Source of the DNA: Gemmatimonadota bacterium
Lineage (GTDB): Bacteria; Gemmatimonadota; Gemmatimonadetes; Gemmatimonadales; Gemmatimonadaceae
Assembly (NCBI GenBank): GCA_016712265.1
Contig: JADJRJ010000031.1
Span: 434,001 to 498,000, forward strand
Length of the DNA stretch: 64,000 nt
Direction: 5' to 3'
Part shown: positions 25,432 through 34,164 of the stretch, in pieces
Layout of the letters: every line of letters begins with the position of its first letter
How positions within the stretch are numbered: the stretch's first letter is position 1
The notes under the pieces: model-generated
The model's input: only the letters and a program-made list of their open reading frames with translations
The model's database searches: none
What the model was told of the DNA's origin: nothing
Program-made: the position numbers and the translations under genes

Positions 25432-27606
25432 ATGTGTACCTCCAGAGCGCTCCTCCTTTACGGATTGGTTCCGGTCGCCCTCGGCGGTGCCGCCCTGGCT
25501 TGGCCCGGCGGCAGTGATGCGGCTCCCGGGCTATGCCAAATCGGTGAGGGCACCATGCGCCCGAGCCAGGACCTGTACTGCATGGAGCTGCTGCCGCGGC
25601 CCGAGGTCGGCGCGGCCGGGGGGTCTGTCGAGCTGGGTCGTGCGAGCTCCCCGTTCGATGTGGCGCTGACCTCTGGCGGTGCGCAGCGCTACACCGTCAC
25701 CCTCGACCTCATCGGCTTGCCGCCGCCGGAGTCGTTAGGCGCGTTCACCACTTACGTCGCGTGGGTCGCCGCGCCTTCGCTCGATCCTGTGCGCAAGCTC
25801 GGCGAGGTCCGCAACGGTCGGACGGTCCTGGGTGAGGTGAGCTGGGACAAGTTCCTCATCTTCGTGACGGCCGAAGCCAGTGCGGGGGTGACGGAGCAGC
25901 GGGGGCGGATGGTGCTGCGCGGATTGTCGCCGAGCATCCGGCTGCAGCAACACGGGATGGACGTGCCGGCCGGTGCCGCTGCCCCTGATCACGCGGGGCA
26001 CAACATGGGGGACATGTCGGCGGGACGGCCCCAGTGGTTCATGCCGCCACATCGCCCGCAACAGCGCATGGTGCCGATGCCCGGCATCGACGAGTTGGTC
26101 CCCTCGGAGACGCCGTTCCTGCCTCTGGCGGGCACCGACGTGTCGTTGTTGCCGGAGGCAAAGCCGCGGTCAGTGGTGCGACTGGCGGATGGCGACACAC
26201 TGGACCTGACGGCATCGCTCGTCCGCCGCACGATCAATGGCCGCCAGCTCGTCATGTACGCGTACAACGGGCAACAGCCGGGGCCGCTGCTCCATGTGCG
26301 CGAAGGGGCAACGATCATCGTGCGGTTCCACAACGCGATCGACCTACCAAGTGCGGTGCACTGGCACGGGGTGCGGCTGGAGAATGCGAGCGATGGCGCG
26401 GTGGGGGTGACCCAGGACGAGGTGCCGGTTGGCGGGTCATTCACCTATCGGGTGATGTTCAAGGATGCGGGCATCTATTGGTATCACCCGCATGTGCGCG
26501 AGGACATCCAGCAGGACCTGGGGCTCACGGGCAACATGCTGGTGGCGCCGCGGCGGCCGGGGGCGTTCGGTCCGGCGCACCGCGAGGAAGTGTTGATGCT
26601 GGACGACATCCTGCTGGGGGAGGGCGGACTGCTCCCCTTCGGCAAGGAGGCCCCGACCCACGCCCTGATGGGTCGCTTCGGCAACGTGTTGCTCGTCAAC
26701 GGTGACCCCAGGTACGCGTTGCCAGCGCGCCCGGGCGAGGTCGTGCGGTTCTTCCTGACCAATGTCTCGAACACCCGCACCTTCAACCTGGGTTTTCCCG
26801 GGGCGCGGATGAAGCTGGTCGGGGCCGACATCGGCCGCTACGAACGTGAGGAGTGGGTGACCCATGTGAGCATCGCGCCGGCGCAGCGCTACATCGTCGA
26901 CGTGCGGTTCGGGGCGCGCGGGCGCTATCCGCTGGTGAACCACGTGCAGGCGATCGACCACATGGTGGGGAACTTCTTCCCTGAGGTGGACACGTTAGGC
27001 ACGGTCACCGTGGGCGGCGCGCCCGCGGCCCCCGACCATGGAGCCGCCTTCGCGCGCTTGCGCATCAACCGCGACGTGGTCGACGATATCGCGGCCTTCC
27101 GCCCGTGGTTCGTCCGGGCACCGGACAAGGAACTGCTGCTGACGCTGAGGCTCGGCGAGCTGCCGTACCCCCTGATGCAGATGATCAGGAAGGACGCCGC
27201 CTACGCCCATCCCGTCGAGCTGAGCGGCACCATGCCAATGATGGACTGGCTCGCGACAACGAAGGACGTGACGTGGGTGTTGCGCGACGTGGCCACCGGG
27301 CGCGAGAACATGGATGTCCACTGGCAATTTCGGTTGGGGGAGGTCGTGAAGATCCGCATCGCGAACGATCGGACGTCGCTGCATCCCATGCCGCACCCGA
27401 TCCACCTGCACGGCCAGCGCTTTCTGGTCCTCTCGCACAATGGCGTGCTGCGTGCCAATCTTGTGTGGAAGGACACTGTGTTGCTCCCGGTGGGCGACGT
27501 GGTCGACGTGTTGGTGGAGATGTCGAACCCGGGGAAGTGGATGATGCATTGCCATATCGCCGAGCATTTGCAGTCGGGGATGATGGGGGTGTTTGAGGTG
27601 CGATAG
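25432..27606 (+). CDS. Multicopper oxidase with extra N-terminal domain
   Basis: 724 residues from the ATG at 25432, with a signal peptide. Residues about 30-180 form a domain not found in ordinary laccases. A Met/His-rich linker (MPPHRPQQRMVPMPG) leads to a three-domain multicopper oxidase with all four copper signatures: AVHWHGV, YWYHPHV, PHPIHLHGQ and MHCHIAEH. The protein should carry type 1 and a trinuclear copper site and oxidise Cu(I), metals or phenols in the periplasm. The Met-rich linker favours metal or cuprous oxidation, but that is inference. It lies upstream of an amidohydrolase, 139 bp away, and diverges from the sigma gene. Confidence 0.88.
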   Translation: MCTSRALLLYGLVPVALGGAALAWPGGSDAAPGLCQIGEGTMRPSQDLYCMELLPRPEVGAAGGSVELGRASSPFDVALTSGGAQRYTVTLDLIGLPPPESLGAFTTYVAWVAAPSLDPVRKLGEVRNGRTVLGEVSWDKFLIFVTAEASAGVTEQRGRMVLRGLSPSIRLQQHGMDVPAGAAAPDHAGHNMGDMSAGRPQWFMPPHRPQQRMVPMPGIDELVPSETPFLPLAGTDVSLLPEAKPRSVVRLADGDTLDLTASLVRRTINGRQLVMYAYNGQQPGPLLHVREGATIIVRFHNAIDLPSAVHWHGVRLENASDGAVGVTQDEVPVGGSFTYRVMFKDAGIYWYHPHVREDIQQDLGLTGNMLVAPRRPGAFGPAHREEVLMLDDILLGEGGLLPFGKEAPTHALMGRFGNVLLVNGDPRYALPARPGEVVRFFLTNVSNTRTFNLGFPGARMKLVGADIGRYEREEWVTHVSIAPAQRYIVDVRFGARGRYPLVNHVQAIDHMVGNFFPEVDTLGTVTVGGAPAAPDHGAAFARLRINRDVVDDIAAFRPWFVRAPDKELLLTLRLGELPYPLMQMIRKDAAYAHPVELSGTMPMMDWLATTKDVTWVLRDVATGRENMDVHWQFRLGEVVKIRIANDRTSLHPMPHPIHLHGQRFLVLSHNGVLRANLVWKDTVLLPVGDVVDVLVEMSNPGKWMMHCHIAEHLQSGMMGVFEVR

Positions 27607-27610
27607 GTGT

Positions 27611-27631
27611 GAGACGGCGGACGGCAGACGG
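27611..27631. repeat. GACGGCRGACGGC intergenic repeat, copy 1
   Basis: A 21-bp purine/GC repeat of GACGGC-type units directly after the multicopper oxidase stop. A nearly identical element lies at 58461 after msrP, each starting a few nt after a stop codon. Confidence 0.6.
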
Positions 27632-27745
27632 TGACGTGCGACGCTCGGCGGCAAGACTCCCGGGGGAGCCACGTGAACGCGGACCTTGGCCGCACCTCGG
27701 GCGATGGGTGGAAGTGGAAGCTTTCTCAACCGGAGACGTGAACCA

Positions 27746-29170
27746 ATGATCGTTCGTCCGCTTGTTGCCCTGGCCGCCTTGGCGGCGCCGCTGGCCCTCC
27801 ACGCCCAGCGCCCGACCCTATCGGACACGACGCGCGCGTACGTCTCGGTGGACGCGCCGGTGGTCGCGATCACCAACGTGACGGTGATCGACGGCACGGG
27901 CGCCGGGCCCAGGGCCGACCAGACGGTGATCCTTACCAACGGCCGGATCACGGCGGTGGGCGCGGCGGGCAACACTGCGGTGCCCAGCGGCGCGCGGGTA
28001 GTTGACGGGACGGGGCATACATTGATCCCAGGACTGGTGGGGATGCATGACCACACCTTTTACACCACGGCGGCCGGGCGTCGCGCCCAGCTCAACACGA
28101 GCGCGCCGCGCCTGTACCTCGCGTCCGGCGTGACCACCGTCCGCACGACAGGATCCATCTCGCCCTATTCGGAGATCTCCCTCAAAGACCAGGTCGAGAA
28201 GGGCAAGGTCCCCGGGCCGCGCATGCACATCAGCGGCCCGTACCTCACCGGTCCGGATGACGTCGTCGAGCGGATGCACATCACGAGCCCCGAACAGGCG
28301 CGGCGCGTGGTGAACTACTGGGCCGACGAGGGTGCGACCTGGTTCAAGGTCTATACGGAGATCAGCCGCGAGAACCTGCGGGCGATCACCGACGCGGCGC
28401 ACAAGCGGGGGGTGAAGGTCACCGGCCACCTCTGTTCGGTCGGCTACAAGGAAGCGGTCGAGGCGAATATCGACGCCCTGGAGCACGGGCTGATGGCGAA
28501 CCTCGAGTACGTGCCGGGCAAGCAGGCGGATCGCTGCCCCGGGCTCGATCGAGCGACCTACCTCAAGCTCGACGTCAACAGCACGGACGTGCAGTCGACC
28601 TTCAAGGCCATGATCGCGAAGGGTGTGGCGATGACGTCGACCCTCGCCGTCTATGAGATCTCGGTCCCAGGGCGCCCGCCGCTGGACCCGCGGGTGATGG
28701 CCGCGATGAGCCCGGACGTGCAGAAGGAGTATGCCGCCACACGCGAGCGGCTCGCCGCCCAGGCGTCGACGAACACAGCCTCGTTAGGTATGCTCAAGAA
28801 GGCGATGGAGTACGAGGTCGCCTTCGTGAAGGCCGGCGGCCTGATGGCCGCTGGCGTGGACCCCACCGGCAATGGCGGGGCGCTCCCGGGCTACGGCGAC
28901 CAACGCAACTATGAACTCCTGGTGGAGGCGGGGTTCCAGCCAGGCCAGGTGGTGCAGATCATGTCGGCCAACGGCGCGAAGGTGCTTGGCGTCGACAAGG
29001 ATCTGGGGACGGTCGCCGTCGGGAAGATCGCGGACCTTGTGTTGGTCCGGGGCGAGCTGGCGCGCGACCCCCTGACGATCCGCAACGTGGTGACGGTGTT
29101 CAAGGCCGGCGTCGGCTACGATTCACAGAAGCTCATCGACTCGGTGAAGGGCCTGGTGGGCATCCGCTAA
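27746..29170 (+). CDS. Secreted amidohydrolase (imidazolonepropionase-like)
   Basis: 474 residues from ATG 27746 (CCGGAGA nearby as Shine-Dalgarno), with a signal peptide ending at HAQ. Amidohydrolase_1 architecture: NVTVIDGTGAGPRADQTV, HTLIPGLVGMHDHTFYTTA with a metal-binding HDH, KVTGHLC and IDALEHGL for later metal His residues, then LMAAGVDPTGNGGALPGY with the conserved Asp, and GTVAVGKIADLVLVRGEL. Exported relatives in this phylum are numerous and mostly uncharacterised; cyclic amides or peptides are plausible substrates. It ends before a strong hairpin. Confidence 0.87.
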   Translation: MIVRPLVALAALAAPLALHAQRPTLSDTTRAYVSVDAPVVAITNVTVIDGTGAGPRADQTVILTNGRITAVGAAGNTAVPSGARVVDGTGHTLIPGLVGMHDHTFYTTAAGRRAQLNTSAPRLYLASGVTTVRTTGSISPYSEISLKDQVEKGKVPGPRMHISGPYLTGPDDVVERMHITSPEQARRVVNYWADEGATWFKVYTEISRENLRAITDAAHKRGVKVTGHLCSVGYKEAVEANIDALEHGLMANLEYVPGKQADRCPGLDRATYLKLDVNSTDVQSTFKAMIAKGVAMTSTLAVYEISVPGRPPLDPRVMAAMSPDVQKEYAATRERLAAQASTNTASLGMLKKAMEYEVAFVKAGGLMAAGVDPTGNGGALPGYGDQRNYELLVEAGFQPGQVVQIMSANGAKVLGVDKDLGTVAVGKIADLVLVRGELARDPLTIRNVVTVFKAGVGYDSQKLIDSVKGLVGIR

Positions 29171-29261
29171 CTCGCCGTTTCGCGCCGGGGCGCGAAGGCG
29201 ACCCGCGACTGTGGTCGGCGTGTCGGCCCGCAAGGCGTTCGACAAAATGTAAGTCGAGATG

Positions 29262-29297
29262 GCGACGCCCTGATCCTTACCCGGGGCAGGGCGTCGC
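29262..29297. terminator. Bidirectional hairpin terminator
   Basis: Perfect 11-bp inverted repeat (29262-29272 with 29287-29297, 14-nt loop) between convergent genes ending at 29170 and 29311. No T-run. Confidence 0.65.
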
Positions 29298-29310
29298 ACC
29301 GGATGGTCGG

Positions 29311-30423
29311 CTACCCGTGTCCCGTCGCCTCCATGGCCAGTCGATGGGCCTTGCGGCCCCCGCGATCCGTGGTGTGGTGCGCGGTCTCGTGGTCCAGCAA
29401 CAGCCGGGCATGGTCGATCGCCCGCGCGGCCAGCGCCCGGGCGCCGTCGCGCAACTCGGCGCTGTGCTTCACCACCTCAACGTTCTGCTCCATGTCCTCC
29501 GCACTCCATCCGCGGGAATGGGCGATGTAGGGAAACTGCGGGAAGTGACATCCGATCTCGGCGAAGAAGCCGAGCAGCTGGCCGGCCACCCCCTGCACGT
29601 TGTCCTGGCCACCGGTGATGATGAACGCGGCGACCTTGTTCTGCATCAAGACCTTGTTGGCGATCGTCACCTGGTTCTGGACGCAGTTCATGCGCTCGAC
29701 CATGCGATAGTACAGGGAGCCAGCGTTCCCCCAGCGGATCGGCGTGGCCAGCAGGATCACGTCGGCCCAGTGCACCATCGCTTCATATACCTGGTCCATC
29801 TGGTCGGTGGGGTCCATCTGCGTGATGGAACAAGGCCAGGTACAGGCATGGGCGGCCTTGCTGTAGTATCCCTCGCACGGCCGGAACTTGAGCTCCGTCA
29901 GCCGGATGGTGCGCGTCTCGGCGCCTAACGTCGCCGCCTGCTCCATGGACACCGCCAACAGGGCGTCGCTGGTCGAATAGCGGGGATGCTCCACGTCCAT
30001 GTGCGTGGTGGAGATGCCCACCACGCGCACGGGCCCCGCCGCGCGTTCGACCTTGCGCGTTAGGGGGTGCGGCGGATGGTCGCCGTGGGTGCGCTTGCTC
30101 ACTGCGTCCACCGAGACGAAGACACGCCCACCGTCCACCTTCACGTCATACCTCGGCACGCCATCCGCCTCGTAGCCAGGTTCGCCGAGGCCGGTCCGAC
30201 AATGGTATTTCCAATGGTGCCAGGGACAGGTGACGTACTCGCCGTCGAGCGACCCGTCGGCGAGGGGGCCGCCGGCATGGTTGCAGACACCGGAGATCGC
30301 CCCGAACTCGCCATTGACCCATGTGACAGTGACGCGGGCCGTGCCAACGCGTACGCCCGTCAACGGTTGCCGTTGCAACTCCTCCACAGGGCCGACGTCG
30401 TACCAGCGGGTGGTGTCACTCAT
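29311..30423 (-). CDS. Rieske [2Fe-2S] - flavodoxin-like oxidoreductase fusion
   Basis: 370 residues, ATG at 30423. The N-terminal domain (about 5-110) is a Rieske ferredoxin with Cys47-x-His49 and Cys66-x2-His69 in GVCNHAGGP and TCPWHHWKYH. After a charged linker, residues about 131-335 form an NADPH-dependent FMN reductase fold (PVRVVGISTTHMDVEHPRYS, VILLATPIRWGNAGSLYYRMV, AAFIITGGQDNVQGVAG), with an unusual internal Cys pair (HACTWPCS). Cytoplasmic, no signal peptide. A fused ferredoxin and flavoprotein suggests NAD(P)H-to-iron-sulfur electron transfer in one chain. The partner oxygenase or acceptor is unknown, and no oxygenase subunit lies nearby. Confidence 0.82.
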   Translation of the reverse strand: MSDTTRWYDVGPVEELQRQPLTGVRVGTARVTVTWVNGEFGAISGVCNHAGGPLADGSLDGEYVTCPWHHWKYHCRTGLGEPGYEADGVPRYDVKVDGGRVFVSVDAVSKRTHGDHPPHPLTRKVERAAGPVRVVGISTTHMDVEHPRYSTSDALLAVSMEQAATLGAETRTIRLTELKFRPCEGYYSKAAHACTWPCSITQMDPTDQMDQVYEAMVHWADVILLATPIRWGNAGSLYYRMVERMNCVQNQVTIANKVLMQNKVAAFIITGGQDNVQGVAGQLLGFFAEIGCHFPQFPYIAHSRGWSAEDMEQNVEVVKHSAELRDGARALAARAIDHARLLLDHETAHHTTDRGGRKAHRLAMEATGHG

Positions 30424-30449
30424 GTCGAGAGCACAGGATGGAGGGAAGG

Positions 30450-32027
30450 TCAGGATGGGCGCGCGACGCGCCGAAGGTGCGCCGGCCGCAGGATGCGTTC
30501 GAGTTGTGCGAGGCCGAGGTCGACCACAACAGCGAGGAGGGCCGCGGGAATGGCGCCGCTGAACACGAGGCGCGTGTCGGCCAGGGCGAGGCCGGCGACG
30601 ATGGGGTCGCCGAGGCCACCGGCACCGACAAACGCCGCCAGGGTGGCGGCGCCGACCGTGATCACCGCGGCCGTCCGAACCCCGGCGAGGATCACCGGGA
30701 CAGCGAGCGGGAGTCGGACCCAGGCCAACCGCTGTCTCGGCGTGGCCCCCAGTGCCTCGAGCGCCTCCACGGCGTCCACGTCGGCATCACGAACCCCCGT
30801 GAAGGTGTTGCGGGCGATGGGGTACAGGGCGTACAGCCAGAGGGCGACCAGCGCCGGGACGATGCCTACGCCCAGCAGGGGAATCATGAAGGCCAGCAAC
30901 GCAATACTGGGAATGGTCTGCAACACGCCTAACGCGGCGAGGATGGGCCCGGCGGCCGCGCGGCGGCGCTCGAGGAAGAGTCCCACCGGCACCGCCACGA
31001 GGATGGCCGCCCCCAAGGCGACGACGACGAGGAGCAGGTGTCGCACGAACAGTCGCGCGGTCTCGGCGCGACGTGCCCAGAAGAAGCCCCAGAAGTTGTC
31101 GCCGCGTTCGGGTCCCACCGCCCGCGGCGTCCCTTGTCCTTCCACCAGGCCCAGCTCCCCTAACGCACGTCGGGCGACGGCAGCCAGCTCCTCGCGGTCG
31201 ACCTCCAGTGCCCGGTTCCAGGCGCGCATTTGGGCCACGCCAATGCGGCCGCTCAGCAGGCCGAGTGCGGCGACCACGTCGGGTCGTGTGCGAGCGACCT
31301 CCGGTGAGACGAGCGCTGCGGCCTCGTAGGGTGGAAAGAAGCGCCGGTCATCCTCCAGGACCACGAGGTCGTACCTCGCCAGCAGTCCGTCGGTGGAGTA
31401 TCCGTCGATGACGTCGACGCCACCGGTGGCCAGTGCCTCATACTTGACCGCCGGGGCCAGCGGTCGCACCTCGCGTGGCGTCAGGCCGTAGTGGGATGCC
31501 AGCCCACGGAGCCCATCCGGGCGACCAATGAAGTCCGCAGTGAACCCCGCGCGCAGCTCGCCACCGGCGCGCGCAAGGTCGCTCAATGTGCGGAGCTGGT
31601 GCTGCGCGGCCGTCTCGCGTCGCACGGCGATGGCATACGTGTTCTCGAACCCGAGGGGTGGAAGCCACAACACGCCGTAGCGCTGTGCGAATTCGCGCGC
31701 GACATGGGCAAATGTGGCCTGGGGATTCGCGCGGAGTGGGGCCGGCATCGAGTCCTTGAGCACGGCGAGGAGCCCGGTGCCGGTGTACTCGGGATAGACA
31801 TCGATGTCCCCGTTGCGCAGGGCACCAAAGGCAATGTCGGTGGAGGCCAGCCCCGGGCGGCGGTCGACGGCGATCCCGCGCGACTCAAGCAGCTGCGCGA
31901 AAAGCTCGGCAAGGATGTAGCTCTCGCCAAAGGGCTTGGATGCCACGACGATGGGCCGCGGGGCCTGGGCATGGGCCACGGAGACCGTGGCCGCGAGCAG
32001 ACATGCCACACGCAGGGACCGCCTCAT
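30450..32027 (-). CDS. Osmoprotectant ABC importer, substrate-binding and permease fusion
   Basis: 525 residues. A signal peptide is followed by an OpuAC/ProX-type binding domain (about 22-290: VVASKPFGESYILAELFAQL, DIDVYPEYTGTGLLAVL, GGVDVIDGYSTDGLLARYDL), then a permease domain (about 325-515) with RHLLLVVVALGAAILVAVP and the EAA-loop region LEALGATPRQRLAWVRLPLA. The order, binding protein first and permease last, is a single-chain QAT-family importer for glycine betaine, choline or similar. Its start overlaps the ATPase stop (ATGA at 32027), making a complete two-gene importer. Confidence 0.88.
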   Translation of the reverse strand: MRRSLRVACLLAATVSVAHAQAPRPIVVASKPFGESYILAELFAQLLESRGIAVDRRPGLASTDIAFGALRNGDIDVYPEYTGTGLLAVLKDSMPAPLRANPQATFAHVAREFAQRYGVLWLPPLGFENTYAIAVRRETAAQHQLRTLSDLARAGGELRAGFTADFIGRPDGLRGLASHYGLTPREVRPLAPAVKYEALATGGVDVIDGYSTDGLLARYDLVVLEDDRRFFPPYEAAALVSPEVARTRPDVVAALGLLSGRIGVAQMRAWNRALEVDREELAAVARRALGELGLVEGQGTPRAVGPERGDNFWGFFWARRAETARLFVRHLLLVVVALGAAILVAVPVGLFLERRRAAAGPILAALGVLQTIPSIALLAFMIPLLGVGIVPALVALWLYALYPIARNTFTGVRDADVDAVEALEALGATPRQRLAWVRLPLAVPVILAGVRTAAVITVGAATLAAFVGAGGLGDPIVAGLALADTRLVFSGAIPAALLAVVVDLGLAQLERILRPAHLRRVARPS

Positions 32028-32764
32028 GCCAGGACCTGCGTGGAGGCGCGGGCGTAGCTGAGGAGTTGTGCGACGTAGGGCGTTGGAGCGCGCTGGAGGT
32101 CCGACAGGGTCCCCAACTGTTCAATGCGCCCCTCCTTCATCACGGCAATGCGGTCGGCAAGGCGAGCGGCTTCTCCCAGGTCGTGCGTGACCAGGACCCC
32201 GGTAAAGCGACGCTCGCGTCGCAGCAGGAGGAAGGTCTCGTGCAATTCGGCGCGCGAGATGGCATCCAGGGCACCAAAGGGCTCGTCGAGCAGGATGGTC
32301 GCCTGGTGGGCGGCGAGGGCACGCGCCAGCGCAGCGCGTTGCCGCTGCCCTCCTGATAGCTGCCAGGGGTACCGCGCGCCGAAGGTCGTGGGTGGGAGCC
32401 CGACGAGTGTCAAGGCGTCAGCCGCCCGTGTGGCCGCGTCCTGTAGCTCAAGCAGTGTCGGGACCAGCGCGGTGTTGCGCAGGATGCTCCAATGCGGGAG
32501 GAGTCCCCCGTTTTGTGGCACGTAGCCGATGTGACGGCGCAGCGTCGTGACCGGAATGGTACGAATGTCGGTGCCGTCCAGGTGAACGGACCCACCGGTG
32601 GGCTCCACCATGCGGTTGAAGCTGCGGAGGAGGGTCGTCTTGCCGGACCCGCTCTGACCAACGATCGCCACCACCTCACCGTCGGCGACCTCGAGGGATA
32701 CCTCGTTAAGGACACGGAGTGGGCCGAAGTCATGGTGCAGCTGCAATGCGCGCAGGACGGACAT
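32024..32764 (-). CDS. ABC importer ATPase (glycine betaine/QAT type)
   Basis: 246 residues from the ATG at 32764. Walker A VGQSGSGKTTLL, Q-loop GYVPQNGGLLPHW, signature LSGGQRQRAALARALA, Walker B TILLDEPFGALD, H-loop VTHDLGEA. No C-terminal CBS pair, so regulation by CBS sensing seen in some OpuA ATPases is absent. It pairs with the downstream binding/permease fusion and diverges from egtB; the 128-bp gap must hold both promoters. Confidence 0.9.
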   Translation of the reverse strand: MSVLRALQLHHDFGPLRVLNEVSLEVADGEVVAIVGQSGSGKTTLLRSFNRMVEPTGGSVHLDGTDIRTIPVTTLRRHIGYVPQNGGLLPHWSILRNTALVPTLLELQDAATRAADALTLVGLPPTTFGARYPWQLSGGQRQRAALARALAAHQATILLDEPFGALDAISRAELHETFLLLRRERRFTGVLVTHDLGEAARLADRIAVMKEGRIEQLGTLSDLQRAPTPYVAQLLSYARASTQVLA

Positions 32765-32892
32765 GCGCCGAATGTGCCCGAAACCACACGATGGGGGAAC
32801 CCTTCCGGGGTCCAGACGATTATCGCTAGTTACATGCCCCCGGGAACGACCCATGGGTGCTCCCACCGTGCTCCCCCCACGGAGGTTTCCAG

Positions 32893-34164
32893 ATGACAGC
32901 TATTGACATGCGCGGCGCGGTTGATGTAAGCACCGAACTCAGTGGGCGCTTTGCCGACAGCCGCCACCGCACGGAGTTTTTGTGCCGCCCGCTCGCGGTT
33001 GAGGACTATGTCGTCAGCAGCATGAGCGACGTGAGCCCGACGAAGTGGCACCTCGCGCATACCTCCTGGTTCTACGAGACCTTCCTGCTGGCAGATCACG
33101 ACCCGTCCTATCGGTCGCCGCATCCTCGCTACGCCTACCTGTTTAACTCGTACTACGTCCAGGCGGGGGAGCGCCATTGCCGCGCGCAGCGGGGGTTGGT
33201 GACTCGGCCGACAGTGGAGGAGGTGTTTGCCTACCGGGCGCACGTGACCGCCGCGGTCGCGCGACTCATTGACCGGATTGCCGGCGATGCGGCGCACCCC
33301 GCGTGGGCGATTGTTGAGCTGGGCATCCAGCACGAGCAGCAACACCAGGAGTTACTCCTCACCGATATCAAGCACGTGTTCTGGATGAACCCGCTGCGTC
33401 CGGCGTACCGCGAGGTGCTCCCGCGCGGCGAGACCGCGCGTCCGACCGCATGGCGCACGTGCGACGAGGGGGTGCGGGTGATCGGTCATCACGGCGAAGG
33501 ATTTGCCTTTGACAACGAGGGGCCGGCGCATCGCGTCTTCCTCGAACCCTTTCGCGTCGCCGATCGATTGGTCACCAATGGCGAATACCTCGCGTTCATG
33601 GAGGACGGGGGATACCGTCGTGCGGAGTTCTGGTTGTCGAATGGGTGGGCGACGGTGCAGCAGCAGCACTGGCTCTCGCCGCTGTACTGGGAGCACGGTC
33701 CGGACGGCTGGCATGAATTCACCCTCGGCGGCGAGGCACCGCTGGACCCGGCAGCGCCCGTCACGCACGTGAGTTACTACGAGGCAGACGCATTCGCGCG
33801 TTGGAGCGGGCACCGGTTGCCCACCGAGGCGGAGTGGGAAGTGGTCGCTGCGGAGGCGCCAGTCGCCGGGCGATTTGTCGAGGGCGGCCGGTACCATCCG
33901 GGGGCCGCAGGTCCTGGGCTCACGCAGCTCTACGGGGATGTGTGGCAATGGACGCAGAGCCCGTACGTCGCCTACCCGGGTTATGCGCCCAGTGCGGGGG
34001 CGATCGGGGAGTACAACGGCAAGTGGATGTGCGACCAGTGGGTGCTGCGCGGCGCCTCGTGCGCGACGCCGGCAACGCATGCGCGTCGCACCTATCGCAA
34101 CTTTTTTCCCAGCGACGCCCGTTGGCAGTTCACCGGGATTCGACTGGCGGCAGGTGCCGCATGA
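32893..34164 (+). CDS. egtB: Ergothioneine biosynthesis sulfoxide synthase EgtB
   Basis: 423 residues from ATG 32893 (GGAGG precedes it). The N-terminal DinB-like domain holds the iron triad His56, His147 and His151 in KWHLAHTSW and IQHEQQHQEL. The C-terminal FGE-sulfatase domain has PTEAEWEVVAAE, LYGDVWQWTQS and WVLRGASCATPATHAR. It joins trimethylhistidine (hercynine) to a thiol with O2 to give a sulfoxide. No egtA or egtC is present nearby, so direct use of cysteine (type II-like chemistry) is plausible but not shown. It is the first gene of a tight four-gene run with egtD, a disulfide reductase and an unknown gene. Confidence 0.93.
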   Translation: MTAIDMRGAVDVSTELSGRFADSRHRTEFLCRPLAVEDYVVSSMSDVSPTKWHLAHTSWFYETFLLADHDPSYRSPHPRYAYLFNSYYVQAGERHCRAQRGLVTRPTVEEVFAYRAHVTAAVARLIDRIAGDAAHPAWAIVELGIQHEQQHQELLLTDIKHVFWMNPLRPAYREVLPRGETARPTAWRTCDEGVRVIGHHGEGFAFDNEGPAHRVFLEPFRVADRLVTNGEYLAFMEDGGYRRAEFWLSNGWATVQQQHWLSPLYWEHGPDGWHEFTLGGEAPLDPAAPVTHVSYYEADAFARWSGHRLPTEAEWEVVAAEAPVAGRFVEGGRYHPGAAGPGLTQLYGDVWQWTQSPYVAYPGYAPSAGAIGEYNGKWMCDQWVLRGASCATPATHARRTYRNFFPSDARWQFTGIRLAAGAA

